In this document: piece after piece, positions 54,741 to 63,363 of the stretch
Layout: each line of letters opens with the position of its first letter
Position numbering within the stretch: the first letter of the stretch is position 1
Translations under genes and position numbers: made by a program
Assembly: GCA_036379455.1 (NCBI GenBank)
Contig: DASVGQ010000146.1
Coordinates: 1 to 64,000 of the forward strand
Origin: SCRT01 sp036379455
GTDB taxonomy: Bacteria > Pseudomonadota > Gammaproteobacteria > Nevskiales > Nevskiaceae
Direction of reading: 5' to 3'
DNA length: 64,000 nt
The notes under the pieces: model-generated
Databases searched by the model: none
Seen by the model: only the letters and a program-made list of their open reading frames with translations
What the model was told of the DNA's origin: nothing

Positions 54741-55090
54741 TTATGCGACTATCGCCCCCGCGCGCAACTCCACGTGCCCCAAGTCGCGAAAGCGATTTCG
54801 CGGGCCTCCCCATGCCAAGCCCGCCGCCCACGCCACTTCCCCGAAACGATTGTAGCCTCGCGCCAACCAGTCCGTGCCGTCGTCGACGATCAGCGTGCCG
54901 TCGCGGTAGATCGTGCGACCGGCGGGCACACCGTGCTGATGCCAGCTTCCCCCGCCCGTATGCGCGATGCCGGCGCCGCGCGCGAGCAGCGCGGCTCGGC
55001 GCCCGGGGTTGTGGTCCCTTCCCGCACAGTCATCGGCTACCCGTGACGTTCCCGCATGATCCTGGAAACCGCCCGCAGTGGCCGCTGGCG
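54741..55090 (-). pseudogene. Degraded M15-type (VanY/endolysin-like) peptidase frame
   Basis: Between tssA and PAAR one open frame reads like the C-terminal half of an M15 peptidoglycan peptidase: GRRAALLARGAGIAHTGGGSWHQHG, then AGLAWGG and DLGHVEL. The family needs S-x-H-x2-G-x-A-x-D plus a final His: here SWHQHG and GHVEL are kept, but the zinc-ligand Asp is lost (HG is followed by VPAGRT) and WGGDW reads WGGPR. No usable start codon lies between the tssA stop and the conserved part, and the upstream residues are not family-like. I read it as a decayed cell-wall-degrading effector gene. A working atypical protein starting inside tssA is possible but less likely. Confidence 0.5.
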
Positions 55091-55093
55091 AAG

Positions 55094-56152
55094 TCAGCGG
55101 TCTTGGCTTCCGTCGGCGTCCGGTGCGGCGATGGTTACACCGAGCAGTTCTTCGAGCTGCGACAGCGCCGGGTTGTCCTTCAACACGGCCTTGAGCCAGA
55201 CGTGCAGCGGCATGCGTCCCCATCGAGCCGCGCGCTCTGCGAGGTAGGCAACGGGGCTGTGCGGTTCGGTGCGGTGAAAGAATGCGGCGATCTGCTGCAG
55301 CTGTCGCAAGGCTTCTTCCCGCGTGCTGATCGCGCCGTCGTCGCACGGCAGATCGGGCGCGCCGCTGGCCAGCGCGATTGGAGACGCGGCTGCCGGGCCT
55401 CCATCGTCGGCCGGGTCGTGTGGCGTCGCAGACGTCGGACCGGCGGCGCGCCGTGCGATGCGGGTGACGGCATCCAGCGCCTCGCGGGTCGCCGTGAAGC
55501 TCGGACCGCCTTCGCCGAGCCGCGCGTCCACGGCGGTTTCGAGTTCGCGCAGCGCCCGTTCGGCGTCCGTCAACGCGACGAACGCCTGCTCGTGGAACGC
55601 ATCAAGTGTCTCGGCACACGCCGCCTCGATCCCGGCCCCGTCCTGATCGCTCGAGCCGTCGCGCGCCGCATCTCGCCCCGCTGCTTCGATGTCATTCGCG
55701 CCGAAGCGCCCCTGCGGCGCGGCTGTCAGCGGGACGGCGCGTATCCATTGGACCGAGTGCGTCAGCAGCCACGCGAGGATCCCGCTGCGCAGGTCCGTGT
55801 CGCCCGCTTCATCGGCGGGATACAGCGCTGGCCAGAAGCGATCGCACAGGCCGGCCGCCAGCCGGTACCCAGCCGCCAGTCCGACAAAGCCGTCGGTATG
55901 GGTCATCGCCTCGGTCGACCAGGCCGCGAGCCGCAGATCCTTCGTGCGTGTTGTCAGCAGTTCAGTGCACAGCCGGGTGACCGACGGCCAGTCCGCGACC
56001 TTGAGCTCGGTGATCCATTCGCCCTGGTCGAGGCTGGCGTCGTCGCTGCGGCGCGCTTCCTGGATGACGTCGAACTCCGGCGAGAAGGAGAGGTCGTCGC
56101 CCGTTGGCGATGTGTCCGAGATGGGCTGAAGCAATGATTCGACGTCGAGCAC
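55094..56152 (-). CDS. tssA: Type VI secretion protein TssA (ImpA family)
   Basis: 352 residues. N-terminal ImpA_N domain (~1-150: LLQPISDTSPTGDDLSFSPEFDVIQEARR, LTTRTKDLRLAAWSTEAMTHTDGFVGLAAGYRL) and a C-terminal helical domain ending in FHRTEPHSPVAYLAERAARWGRMPLHVWLKAVLKD, the signature of short TssA types. TssA organises sheath and tail-tube priming or caps the distal end. It is the first gene of the minus-strand T6SS run and is divergent from the J-domain gene across 333 bases that should hold the operon promoter. Confidence 0.93.
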   Translation of the reverse strand: MLDVESLLQPISDTSPTGDDLSFSPEFDVIQEARRSDDASLDQGEWITELKVADWPSVTRLCTELLTTRTKDLRLAAWSTEAMTHTDGFVGLAAGYRLAAGLCDRFWPALYPADEAGDTDLRSGILAWLLTHSVQWIRAVPLTAAPQGRFGANDIEAAGRDAARDGSSDQDGAGIEAACAETLDAFHEQAFVALTDAERALRELETAVDARLGEGGPSFTATREALDAVTRIARRAAGPTSATPHDPADDGGPAAASPIALASGAPDLPCDDGAISTREEALRQLQQIAAFFHRTEPHSPVAYLAERAARWGRMPLHVWLKAVLKDNPALSQLEELLGVTIAAPDADGSQDR

Positions 56153-56485
56153 GGAGAGCCCCCTTTCCTTGCGATGAACGATCGAACGGTGCCCGCGATC
56201 TTACGGGATGCCGGGGTGGATTCATGCGGGGGCTGCAGGTGCCCGCGCGGGATGGAAGGCTGGCGTGGGGTTGCACGTCCGGGTGCGGCGATCTTTCCGG
56301 GTACGGAACTTGCCGGCCTCCCGTGTGGCCGCTGACCGGACATTTGCGTGTGCGCGGCAGCCCGCGGCGCGGGGCGTCGCGGCACGCCTTGCCCGCCGAT
56401 CGGGCTGCGGGGTGCACCCTGTGCGACGCATCGCGCGCCAGGCGAAGACGGCGCACTGCGGATGCGTGGAATTCCGGACGCGCCC
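56153..56485. other. Divergent intergenic region between tssA and the J-domain gene
   Basis: 333 bases. It should contain the T6SS operon promoter and the promoter of the J-domain gene. I see no strong consensus sites, repeats or RNA genes; frames through it are Arg/Cys-rich shadows. Confidence 0.4.
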
Positions 56486-57382
56486 ATGACGGACCGTCCC
56501 GCCACGCATTACGAGACTCTGAAGGTCGCGCAGGACGCGCCGCCCGAAGTGATCCGCGCCGCCTATCGCGCGCTATCGCAGAAACATCACCCGGACCGCC
56601 ATGCTGAGGACATCCACGCGGAGCGGACGATGCAGTTCATCAATGCCGCCTACGACGTCCTGTCCGATCCGGTGCGGCGGCGCGACTATGACCGGCAGAT
56701 GGCCGGAAGCGAATCCGCGGCGTCGGTGAGCCGCACGCCGTCCCGCGCGGAGTCCACGACATCCCGCCGTGCAGACCCCAGGAGCAGTACCGTACGCGCG
56801 TCGCGCGTCGCTCCAGCCGCAAAGCCGGCAGCGGCGCGCGGTGGTCGCTACGTTCGCGTGGTTACGCTCGCAGGATTGATAGCGATAGGCGGTGCCGCGG
56901 CCTTGACTTGGGCAGAACGCGGTACCGTGCCCGCATCTGCCGCAGCTCAGATCGATGCGGTCGCTGCGGCACGGCTCAAGGTGACGGCAGCCGGTGCGGC
57001 TGCCCCGGTGTCCCTACCTTCCGCCGATCCGGGCGGGGCGACCTTGCAGGCAGCGCGTCCATGGTGGAGCGGCCTGCGCGGCACGTTCACGGGGCGGCTC
57101 GAGTCCGCCGGTGTATGGACCTCCGTCGACACGACGTGGATGGGTCCGGTACAGGTGCCCTTCGACGGCAGTTACCGGTATCTGGAGCATGGCCGGCTTG
57201 CCGCGGGGGCACTTTCAGGATGCCGACCGGAAGCGCTGCGCGTGGTTCTCTGCAACTGGCGTGACCCCTTCGGTTACGGCAACGTACGTTTCGCGTTCGA
57301 TGAACGGCTTACGGCGTTCACGGCGCACTGGGGTAGCGGTGATGCGTCGCCGGAACATGCGTGGACGGGAGAGCGACCCTGA
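56486..57382 (+). CDS. Membrane-anchored J-domain protein
   Basis: 298 residues from the ATG at 56486 (an ATG at 56462 is an alternative). J domain at the N-terminus (~7-72) with the HPD motif (His35-Pro36-Asp37) in SQKHHPDRH, so it should stimulate an Hsp70 ATPase. A Ser/Arg-rich linker (~75-118) is followed by one membrane span (~122-142) and an extracytoplasmic domain (~185-298) with WWSGLRGTFTGRLESAG, FDGSYRYLEHG, and CNWRDPFGYGNVRFAFDERLTAFTAHWG. That C-domain is not one I can name. It is next to, but not in, the T6SS operon. Confidence 0.75.
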   Translation: MTDRPATHYETLKVAQDAPPEVIRAAYRALSQKHHPDRHAEDIHAERTMQFINAAYDVLSDPVRRRDYDRQMAGSESAASVSRTPSRAESTTSRRADPRSSTVRASRVAPAAKPAAARGGRYVRVVTLAGLIAIGGAAALTWAERGTVPASAAAQIDAVAAARLKVTAAGAAAPVSLPSADPGGATLQAARPWWSGLRGTFTGRLESAGVWTSVDTTWMGPVQVPFDGSYRYLEHGRLAAGALSGCRPEALRVVLCNWRDPFGYGNVRFAFDERLTAFTAHWGSGDASPEHAWTGERP

Positions 57383-57730
57383 GCGTCGATCGGCCGTTGT
57401 CGAGACGGTGGTGGTGGCGTCGCGGGACCGGCGCGCGCACGGAGGCGCGGGCGTCCTCCGGCGGCTTCTTTCGCGCTGCTCGCGATGCACGCGATTGATC
57501 TCTCGCGGCGGGCGACCGCGACACCCGCCTGCAGCTGATATCTGAAGCCTGCTGTGTATGATGGTTCGCGCGTGTCGCGGCGTGCGCCGCCGCAGGCGCT
57601 TCAGGAGACATCAGGCCAGGCCGCCACGGACGACGACCCGCGCGCGCAGGCCGCGCGGCGCGTCGTGAGAGGTGGCAAGGCGCGGCGCGCGCACCGGCAG
57701 ATTCCGACGCGTTGCATTCCGGGGGAAGGA
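57383..57730. other. Leader region of the DUF1538 operon
   Basis: 348 bases. The frame of the following gene is open through part of it but reads as Arg/Ala-rich non-conserved sequence. A weak promoter candidate has TATGAT at 57557-57562 with GCTGAT 17 bases upstream. The end carries the GGGGGAAGGA ribosome site of the next gene. Confidence 0.35.
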
Positions 57731-58459
57731 TTGAAGCAGCAATGGGCCACATTCGCGGGCGGCTTGTATGGCAGCACGCGCGACCTCTTGCCGATCTTCC
57801 TCGTGGTCGTTGTTTTCCAGCTTGCGGTGGTGCGGCAGCCGCTGCCTGATCTCGGCAGTCTCGTGGCAGGCATGCTGATGGTCATCGTCGGTCTCACGCT
57901 GTTCGTGCGTGGCCTGGAGATCGGTCTGTTTCCGATCGGCGACGCGCTGGCCTACGCCTTCGCGCACAAGGGCAGCCTGATCTGGATGCTGGTGTTTGCG
58001 TTTGCGCTGGGCTTTGGCGCCTCGGCCGCGGAGCCGGCGCTCATTGCAGTGGCCGACAAGGCGGCCCAGGCGGCCGCCGACAGCGGCGTCACGGCGGAAA
58101 CGGCCCACGGTTTCTATGCGCTGCGGCTGCGGCTGCTCATCTGCGCGGCGGTCGGCTTCGCGCTGGTCGTGGGCGTTCTGCGGATCGTCCTCGCGTGGCC
58201 GATGCATGTGTTGCTGACCGCGGCCTACCTGCTGGTGGTCGTCATTTCGCCGCTGGCGCCCGCCGAGGTCATGGCGATCGCCTACGATTCGGGGCCGGTG
58301 TCCAACTCCGTGATCACGGTGCCCTTGGTCGCCGCCTTGGGCGTGGGCATCGCGTCGTCCGTCGAGGGCCGCGATCCACTGGTGGATGGCTTCGGCTTGG
58401 TGGCCCTTTCCACGGTCATGCCGATGATCGCCGTACTCGCGTTCGGAGCTCTGGCGTGA
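57731..58459 (+). CDS. DUF1538 membrane protein, first copy
   Basis: 242 residues from the TTG at 57731, placed right after GGGGGAAGGA; a frame from 57554 would add an unconvincing Arg-rich lead. About six to seven membrane spans. DUF1538 family motifs: QLPVVRQ-type loop then GLEIGLFPIGD, SAAEPALIAVADKA, IAYDSGPVSNSVITVPLVAALG and GRDPLVDGFGLVAL. The function is unknown; repeat architecture and a PII-like partner suggest a transporter. It shares the same motifs with the next gene, whose GTG overlaps this stop (GTGA). Confidence 0.85.
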   Translation: MKQQWATFAGGLYGSTRDLLPIFLVVVVFQLAVVRQPLPDLGSLVAGMLMVIVGLTLFVRGLEIGLFPIGDALAYAFAHKGSLIWMLVFAFALGFGASAAEPALIAVADKAAQAAADSGVTAETAHGFYALRLRLLICAAVGFALVVGVLRIVLAWPMHVLLTAAYLLVVVISPLAPAEVMAIAYDSGPVSNSVITVPLVAALGVGIASSVEGRDPLVDGFGLVALSTVMPMIAVLAFGALA

Positions 58460-59235
58460 CGTCCGTGATCACCGCGACGCTTCGGGCGCTGATCGACGCG
58501 TCGCTCGCGATCGCGCCGATCGTCGCGCTGGTCGCCTTGTTCCAGTTCGTCGTCATCCGTCGCCCGCTGCCCGACTGGCGACGTGCCGTCGCGGGGCTGG
58601 CGTGCCTCGTGCTGGGGCTGGCGATCCTCCTGCAGGGATTGGAGATGTCGCTGTTCCCGCTGGGGGATCTGATGGCCCGGCAGTTGACGGCGCCGGAGTT
58701 CGTCGGCGGGTCGTCCGCGACGCCGGGCACGGCACATTGGTATGACTACTACTGGGTCTGCCTGTTCGCGGCGGCGCTGGCTTTCGCTGCGAGCATCGCC
58801 GAGCCGGCGGTCATCGCGGTGGCAGGCAAAGTGCACGAGGTATCGGGAGGTGCCGTCAGTCGGTGGGGGCTGCGGCTGGCAGTTGCAGTGGGTGTGGCAA
58901 TTGGCCTGCTGCTGGGTGCGTTCAAGGTGATTCTCGGCGTTCCCTTGTACTGGTTCCTGCTGCCCTTCTATCTCCTGTTGCTGCTGCAGACGCGTTTCGC
59001 GCCGCGCGGCATCATCTCGATCGCCTACGACTCGGGCGGAGTGACCACCTCCATTATCACGGTGCCGCTGGTCACGGCTCTCGGCCTCGGGCTCGCGCGC
59101 GCCTTGCCGGGTCGTGACGTCCTCGTCGACGGCTTCGGGCTGGTCGCTTTTGCCTGCCTTTTCCCGATCATGTCCGTCATGGGCTACGCGCAGATCAGTG
59201 TATGGTTGGCCCGGCGCACTCGTGCCGAAACTTGA
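58456..59235 (+). CDS. DUF1538 membrane protein, second copy
   Basis: 259 residues from the GTG at 58456. Clearly a sister of the preceding protein: GLEMSLFPLGD, SIAEPAVIAVAGKV, IAYDSGGVTTSIITVPLVTALG and GRDVLVDGFGLVAF fall in the same order and spacing. In many genomes DUF1538 occurs as one ~500-residue protein with two halves; here the halves are separate, overlapping genes, so they probably form a heterodimer in the inner membrane. The PII-like gene follows after 24 bases. Confidence 0.87.
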   Translation: MTSVITATLRALIDASLAIAPIVALVALFQFVVIRRPLPDWRRAVAGLACLVLGLAILLQGLEMSLFPLGDLMARQLTAPEFVGGSSATPGTAHWYDYYWVCLFAAALAFAASIAEPAVIAVAGKVHEVSGGAVSRWGLRLAVAVGVAIGLLLGAFKVILGVPLYWFLLPFYLLLLLQTRFAPRGIISIAYDSGGVTTSIITVPLVTALGLGLARALPGRDVLVDGFGLVAFACLFPIMSVMGYAQISVWLARRTRAET

Positions 59236-59259
59236 CGGATAGAGCGGGAAGTACGAGCG

Positions 59260-59610
59260 ATGGACTTCAAATTGCTGGTGGCGCTGGTCGAGCACGACAA
59301 GACGACGAAGGTCCTGAAAGGCGCCCGACAGGCGGGCGCGACCGGTGCGACGGTGATCCATCAGGCCCGCGGCGAGGGCTTGAAGGAGGCGAGGAGCTTC
59401 CTCGGACTGGCGCTTGAGTCGCCGCGCGACGTTCTGCTGTTCGTGGTGGCCACGCACCTGAGCCGGACGATCCTGGAGAAGATCGCGGAACTCGGGGAGT
59501 TCGATATCCAGCAAGGAGCAGGGATCGCGATCCAGCTGAACGTCGAGGATGCGGTGGGCGTGACGCAGCAGGTGCGGCTGCTCGGTGATTCGCTGGGCGA
59601 TGCGCCATGA
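59260..59610 (+). CDS. Noncanonical PII-like signal protein
   Basis: 116 residues, ferredoxin-like PII fold: MDFKLLVALVEHDKTTKVLKGARQAGATGATVIHQARGEGL, a shortened T-loop, VLLFVVATHLSRTILEKIAELGEF and GAGIAIQLNVEDAVGV. It lacks the GlnB uridylylation Tyr and the long T-loop, so it is not GlnB/GlnK. PII-like proteins often gate a membrane partner according to nucleotide state; by position the partner would be the DUF1538 pair. The stop overlaps the next start (ATGA). Confidence 0.87.
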   Translation: MDFKLLVALVEHDKTTKVLKGARQAGATGATVIHQARGEGLKEARSFLGLALESPRDVLLFVVATHLSRTILEKIAELGEFDIQQGAGIAIQLNVEDAVGVTQQVRLLGDSLGDAP

Positions 59611-60059
59611 GCGATGCACGCCGCGCGATCCACGTGCGCGACGTGATGGCGGCGGACATCGATCTCATCGACGGCATGACCACCGTCGCGGAAGCGTTAC
59701 GCGGGATGCGCCACGTCGAGAATCGCGCGTGGATCATCGACAAGCGTGGCGCGGAGGACGCCTACGGAATCGTGTTGATCTCCGACATCGCGCGCCAGGT
59801 GCTGGCACGCGACCGGGCGCCGGACCGCGTCAACATGTACGAGATCATGACGAAGCCCGTGCTGCCCGTGGATCCCGAGATGGGCATCCGCCATTGCGCG
59901 CAGCTCTTCGAACGCTTCCACCTGTCGCGGGCGCCGGTGATCGAGAACGGGGTCGTGATCGGCATGGTTGGTGCAGTCGATCTCGTGTTGCGGGGCCTGT
60001 GCGCGCTGCACGATGACATCGAAGCGCCGCGAGCCACGCGGCGACCGCCCTTCAAGTAA
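59607..60059 (+). CDS. Two-CBS-domain regulatory protein
   Basis: 150 residues, a single Bateman module (CBS1 ~8-70: VRDVMAADIDLIDGMTTVAEALRGM; CBS2 ~78-140: MTKPVLPVDPEMGIRHCAQLFERFHLSRAPVIENGVVIGMV). Such modules bind AMP, ATP or related ligands. It is the last gene of the DUF1538 operon, translationally coupled to the PII-like gene, and so probably a second energy or nucleotide sensor for the same membrane system. Confidence 0.9.
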   Translation: MSDARRAIHVRDVMAADIDLIDGMTTVAEALRGMRHVENRAWIIDKRGAEDAYGIVLISDIARQVLARDRAPDRVNMYEIMTKPVLPVDPEMGIRHCAQLFERFHLSRAPVIENGVVIGMVGAVDLVLRGLCALHDDIEAPRATRRPPFK

Positions 60060-60128
60060 CGCTTGCCAGTTGCCAGCGCATTTGCGCCTGCGCTGTCCTC
60101 CTCGAAGTGAGGGAGCCTGCCGCCGACC

Positions 60129-62021
60129 TCAGGTGGACGCCCTTTCCTGCATGGTCTCCAGTGCCTCGCCGATCTCGAGCCATTGCGCCTCCGCTTCGTC
60201 GAGCCGTGCCTTGAGTTCGCCGTGTTCCTGGACGACCTTGGCGGCCGCATAGCTGTCCTCGTAGAGCCGTGGGTCCGCGAGCCGCTGGTCGAGTTCGCCG
60301 AGCTTGCGGCGCAGCCGTTCCATGCGCGCCTCGACGTCACGCATTTCGGCCCGGAGCGCCTTGCGACGCGCCGGGTCTGCGCCCGCACCACGGGCCGCCC
60401 GCGACGTTTTCCTGGGAGACGACACTGACTGCACCGGGGTAGTGGCCGACGGCGCGTGGCCGGAGATCACCCGCGCGTAGTCGTCGACGCTGCCATCGAA
60501 GGGCGCGCACGCGCCCTCATGTACCCACCACAGGGTTTCGCAGATGCTGTCGATCAGGTGCCGGTCGTGCGACATGAGCAGCACGGCGCCGCCGTAGTCG
60601 AGCAGCGCGGCTTCCAGCGCGTGCCGCATGTCGAGATCCAGATGGTTCGTCGGTTCGTCGAGCAGCAGCAGATTCGGCCGTTGCCACGCGACGAGTGCCA
60701 GCGCGAGCCGCGCGCGCTCGCCGCCGGAGAAGTCGCCTACCGGTTCCAGCGCCCGGGCGCCACGGAAGTTGAATCCGCCGAGATAGTCGCGCAGCGCCTG
60801 TTCCGGGGTTTGCGGGTCGAGCCGGCGCAGGTGCAGCAGCGGAGACGCGGCGCTGTCCAGGCTGTCGCTCGTCGACTGCGTGAAGTAGCCGATGCGCAGG
60901 TGTGGGTCGCGCATAGCCGTTCCGTGCAACGCCGGCAGCTGCCCGGCCAACGTCTTGATGAGCGTCGACTTTCCGGCGCCGTTGGCGCCGAGGATGCCGA
61001 CCCTGTGGCTCGGCAGGATCGTCAGGCGCAGCGTGCGAAGAATGACCCGGTCTCCGTAGCCCGCGGCGACGTCGTCGAGCCGCAGCAGCGGCGAGGGCAA
61101 CCGCACTGGCGGCGGGAACTGGAAGGCGAACGGTGACTCGGCGTGCACCGCGGCGACCTTTTCCATGCGTTCCAGCGTGCGGATGCGGCTCTGCGCCTGG
61201 CTGGCCTTGGTGGCCTTGGCGCGGAACCGGGTGATGAAGGCCTGCAGATGGGCGATCTCGCGCTGCTGGCGCTGGTACTGTGCCTGCTGCGACGCCAACC
61301 GCTCGGCGCGCACGCGCTCGAACTGTGAGTAGTTGCCGGCGTAGAGCGTGGCGGTGTTCTCGACGAGATGCAGCGTATGGTCGGTGACTGCGTCGAGGAA
61401 CTCGCGGTCGTGCGAGATGACGAGCAGCGTGCCGGGGTAGATGCGCAGGAATTCCTCCAGCCAAAGCACGGCGTCGAGGTCGAGATGGTTCGTCGGCTCG
61501 TCGAGCAGCATCAGCGTCGAGCGGCACAGGAGGGCGCGTGCGAGGTTGAGCCGCTCACGCCAGCCGCCCGACAGCGCGTTGACGATCGTCTGCTGCCGCG
61601 CGTCGGAGAAGCCGAGACCTTTGAGCAGGCGCGCGGCGCGCGCGTGGGTGGCGTAGCCGTCGATCTGCGCCAGCCGTTCGTGGCACGCGGCGATCGCGGC
61701 CGCGTCAGCCTCCGCTTCGGCCCGCGAGAGCCGGGTCTGCAGTGCGCGCCACTCGGCGTCCCCGTCGAGCGTGAACTCCAGCGCGGATCGGCCGTCGTCC
61801 GGCATCTGCTGGGCGACGGTCGCCACGTCGTAGCCCGCGACCGTGGACAACTCCCCCGCGTCCGGGCTGAGCTTGCCTTCCAGTGCCGCGAACAGCGTCG
61901 ATTTCCCGCTGCCGTTGCGGCCGACGACACCGACTTTCCACCCGTCGTTGAGCGCGAAGGAGGCGCCCTCGAGCAGCGCGCGCCCGCCGCGCCGCAGCGT
62001 CAGCTTCGATGCGTTGATCAC
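60129..62021 (-). CDS. yheS: ABC-F family ATPase, YheS-like
   Basis: 630 residues. Two soluble ATP-binding cassettes without membrane part: Walker A GRNGSGKST (~34) and GANGAGKST (~336), LSGGWRERLNLARALL and FSGGERARLALALV signatures, LLDEPTNHLDLD twice, the inter-cassette linker (ERLASQQAQYQRQQREIAHLQAFITRFRAKATKASQAQSR) and a C-terminal coiled coil. ABC-F proteins act on the ribosomal E site; the MINASKLTLRRGGRALL start and the linker resemble E. coli YheS rather than EttA or Uup. It overlaps the upstream gene by 4 bases (ATGA). Confidence 0.93.
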   Translation of the reverse strand: MINASKLTLRRGGRALLEGASFALNDGWKVGVVGRNGSGKSTLFAALEGKLSPDAGELSTVAGYDVATVAQQMPDDGRSALEFTLDGDAEWRALQTRLSRAEAEADAAAIAACHERLAQIDGYATHARAARLLKGLGFSDARQQTIVNALSGGWRERLNLARALLCRSTLMLLDEPTNHLDLDAVLWLEEFLRIYPGTLLVISHDREFLDAVTDHTLHLVENTATLYAGNYSQFERVRAERLASQQAQYQRQQREIAHLQAFITRFRAKATKASQAQSRIRTLERMEKVAAVHAESPFAFQFPPPVRLPSPLLRLDDVAAGYGDRVILRTLRLTILPSHRVGILGANGAGKSTLIKTLAGQLPALHGTAMRDPHLRIGYFTQSTSDSLDSAASPLLHLRRLDPQTPEQALRDYLGGFNFRGARALEPVGDFSGGERARLALALVAWQRPNLLLLDEPTNHLDLDMRHALEAALLDYGGAVLLMSHDRHLIDSICETLWWVHEGACAPFDGSVDDYARVISGHAPSATTPVQSVSSPRKTSRAARGAGADPARRKALRAEMRDVEARMERLRRKLGELDQRLADPRLYEDSYAAAKVVQEHGELKARLDEAEAQWLEIGEALETMQERAST

Positions 62022-62650
62022 GAAGCTGCGGGCGCGCCGGCGTCCGGCCCGAGGTCGAGCGCGTGCAGCTCGGCGGCGAGAGCGTTGAGCAGCGGCATCC
62101 CTGGTTCCGCGGCCAGCAGCCGCTGCTTGCGCTCCGGAATGATCGGCAGGCGTTCAGCGATGCGGCAGGCGACCCAGTTCGCGTCGTCGAAGCGTTCCTC
62201 GTCCGTGCGCAGCCGCGTGTGCAGCGTGCCGAGGATGCGTCTCAGCAGCGCAGCGAACCACGCATATTCATCCGGCGCCGACATCGGTGGCGCGGGTGCC
62301 AGCAGCTCCACGCTGCCGACGAGCAGCCCGTCCGGATGCGCGCGATGGTCGTGGATTCTGAAGCGCGCCTCGCCGCGCCCCAGCAGCTGGAAGACATCCG
62401 GGCGCGGCTCCCGATGGTCGACGATGCGCGCCGTACAGCCGAGATCCCAGGGAACGGCCGGTCGACCGGTCTCGAATCCGGCCTTGATCAGCACCACGCC
62501 GAAGGTCGTGTGATGGAGCAGGCAGGCGCGCGTCATGTCCACGTAGCGTCGCTCGAAGACGTTCAGCGGCACGTAGCCGCCCGGGAACAGCACCGTGCTG
62601 AGCGGAAACAGCGGCATCTCGACGAGCTGCGGAGCGTCCTGCGTGCTCAT
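62018..62650 (-). CDS. Lon N-terminal (substrate-binding) domain protein
   Basis: 210 residues. PF02190-type domain alone, without the Lon ATPase or protease parts: VEMPLFPLSTVLFPGGYVPLNVFERRYVDMTRACL, FGVVLIKAG, GCTARIVDHREPRPDVFQLLGRGEARFRI. Stand-alone LON-domain proteins are common in proteobacteria with no settled role. Translationally coupled to the yheS-like gene, which hints at a shared job, but none is known. Confidence 0.88.
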   Translation of the reverse strand: MSTQDAPQLVEMPLFPLSTVLFPGGYVPLNVFERRYVDMTRACLLHHTTFGVVLIKAGFETGRPAVPWDLGCTARIVDHREPRPDVFQLLGRGEARFRIHDHRAHPDGLLVGSVELLAPAPPMSAPDEYAWFAALLRRILGTLHTRLRTDEERFDDANWVACRIAERLPIIPERKQRLLAAEPGMPLLNALAAELHALDLGPDAGAPAAS

Positions 62651-62777
62651 GGCGGCAATTTGCCGGGCGCGCGGGCGTGGCTCGCGGGAATCCCGATGGG
62701 GGCGGTGGAATCGTCGCGGAACTTTTTCCGAAAGTTGATGCTGTTCATGCTCCCGTCAACCTTGGAGGCCTCCGCGC

Positions 62778-63272
62778 TCACGGTTCGCCGTCGAGCAGGC
62801 CGTGCTTGCGATGCCACGCCTCGAGCGAATCAGGCGGGAACTCGTCGTAGTGCACGTCGTGCGGGCCGGAAGCCACCTTCACCCAGTTGGCCTTCGAGCC
62901 CAGCATGATGTGGACGGTCTCCGGCGCCATGGGCAGCGGCGTGTCGATCGCTGAGGCCTGCGGATGGACGAGCTCGGGCCACGTCGGGTCGTACAGCCAC
63001 AGGGCGCTGCCGCAGTGCTTGCAGAAGTAGCGCTCGGCCGTGCTCTGCCGCCAGCTGCCGTCTTCCTCGCGAATGCGCGCGCGATAGACGGACAGGTTCT
63101 CGCGACCTTCGACCCTGAGCGTGTCGTAACGCGCGCCGAGGTTGATGGCGTAGCCACCGCCGCCGGCCGTCTTGCGGCAGATGGAGCAGTAGCAGCGCAT
63201 GTAAGGTACCGGAGCGTAAGCCTCGCAGCTGAAGCGCACGCTCCCGCAGTGGCACGAACCTTCGAGTTTCAT
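62778..63272 (-). CDS. GFA/CENP-V-fold zinc protein
   Basis: 164 residues from the ATG at 63272. Zinc-binding cysteines in EGSCHCGSVRF (Cys7, Cys9), MRCYCSICRKTAG (Cys27, Cys29, Cys32) and YFCKHCGSALW. The family is named after a glutathione-dependent formaldehyde-activating enzyme (a role now doubted); most members have unknown substrates. No formaldehyde-pathway genes are adjacent. Confidence 0.9.
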   Translation of the reverse strand: MKLEGSCHCGSVRFSCEAYAPVPYMRCYCSICRKTAGGGGYAINLGARYDTLRVEGRENLSVYRARIREEDGSWRQSTAERYFCKHCGSALWLYDPTWPELVHPQASAIDTPLPMAPETVHIMLGSKANWVKVASGPHDVHYDEFPPDSLEAWHRKHGLLDGEP

Positions 63273-63363
63273 GGCGTATCGCGTCGTCCGGTGCGGTGGT
63301 GCGCCCGTTATAGCGCAGGGCCTGCGCGGCGTGCGTGGCGTGAAACGTCGACCGGCTTCCGCA

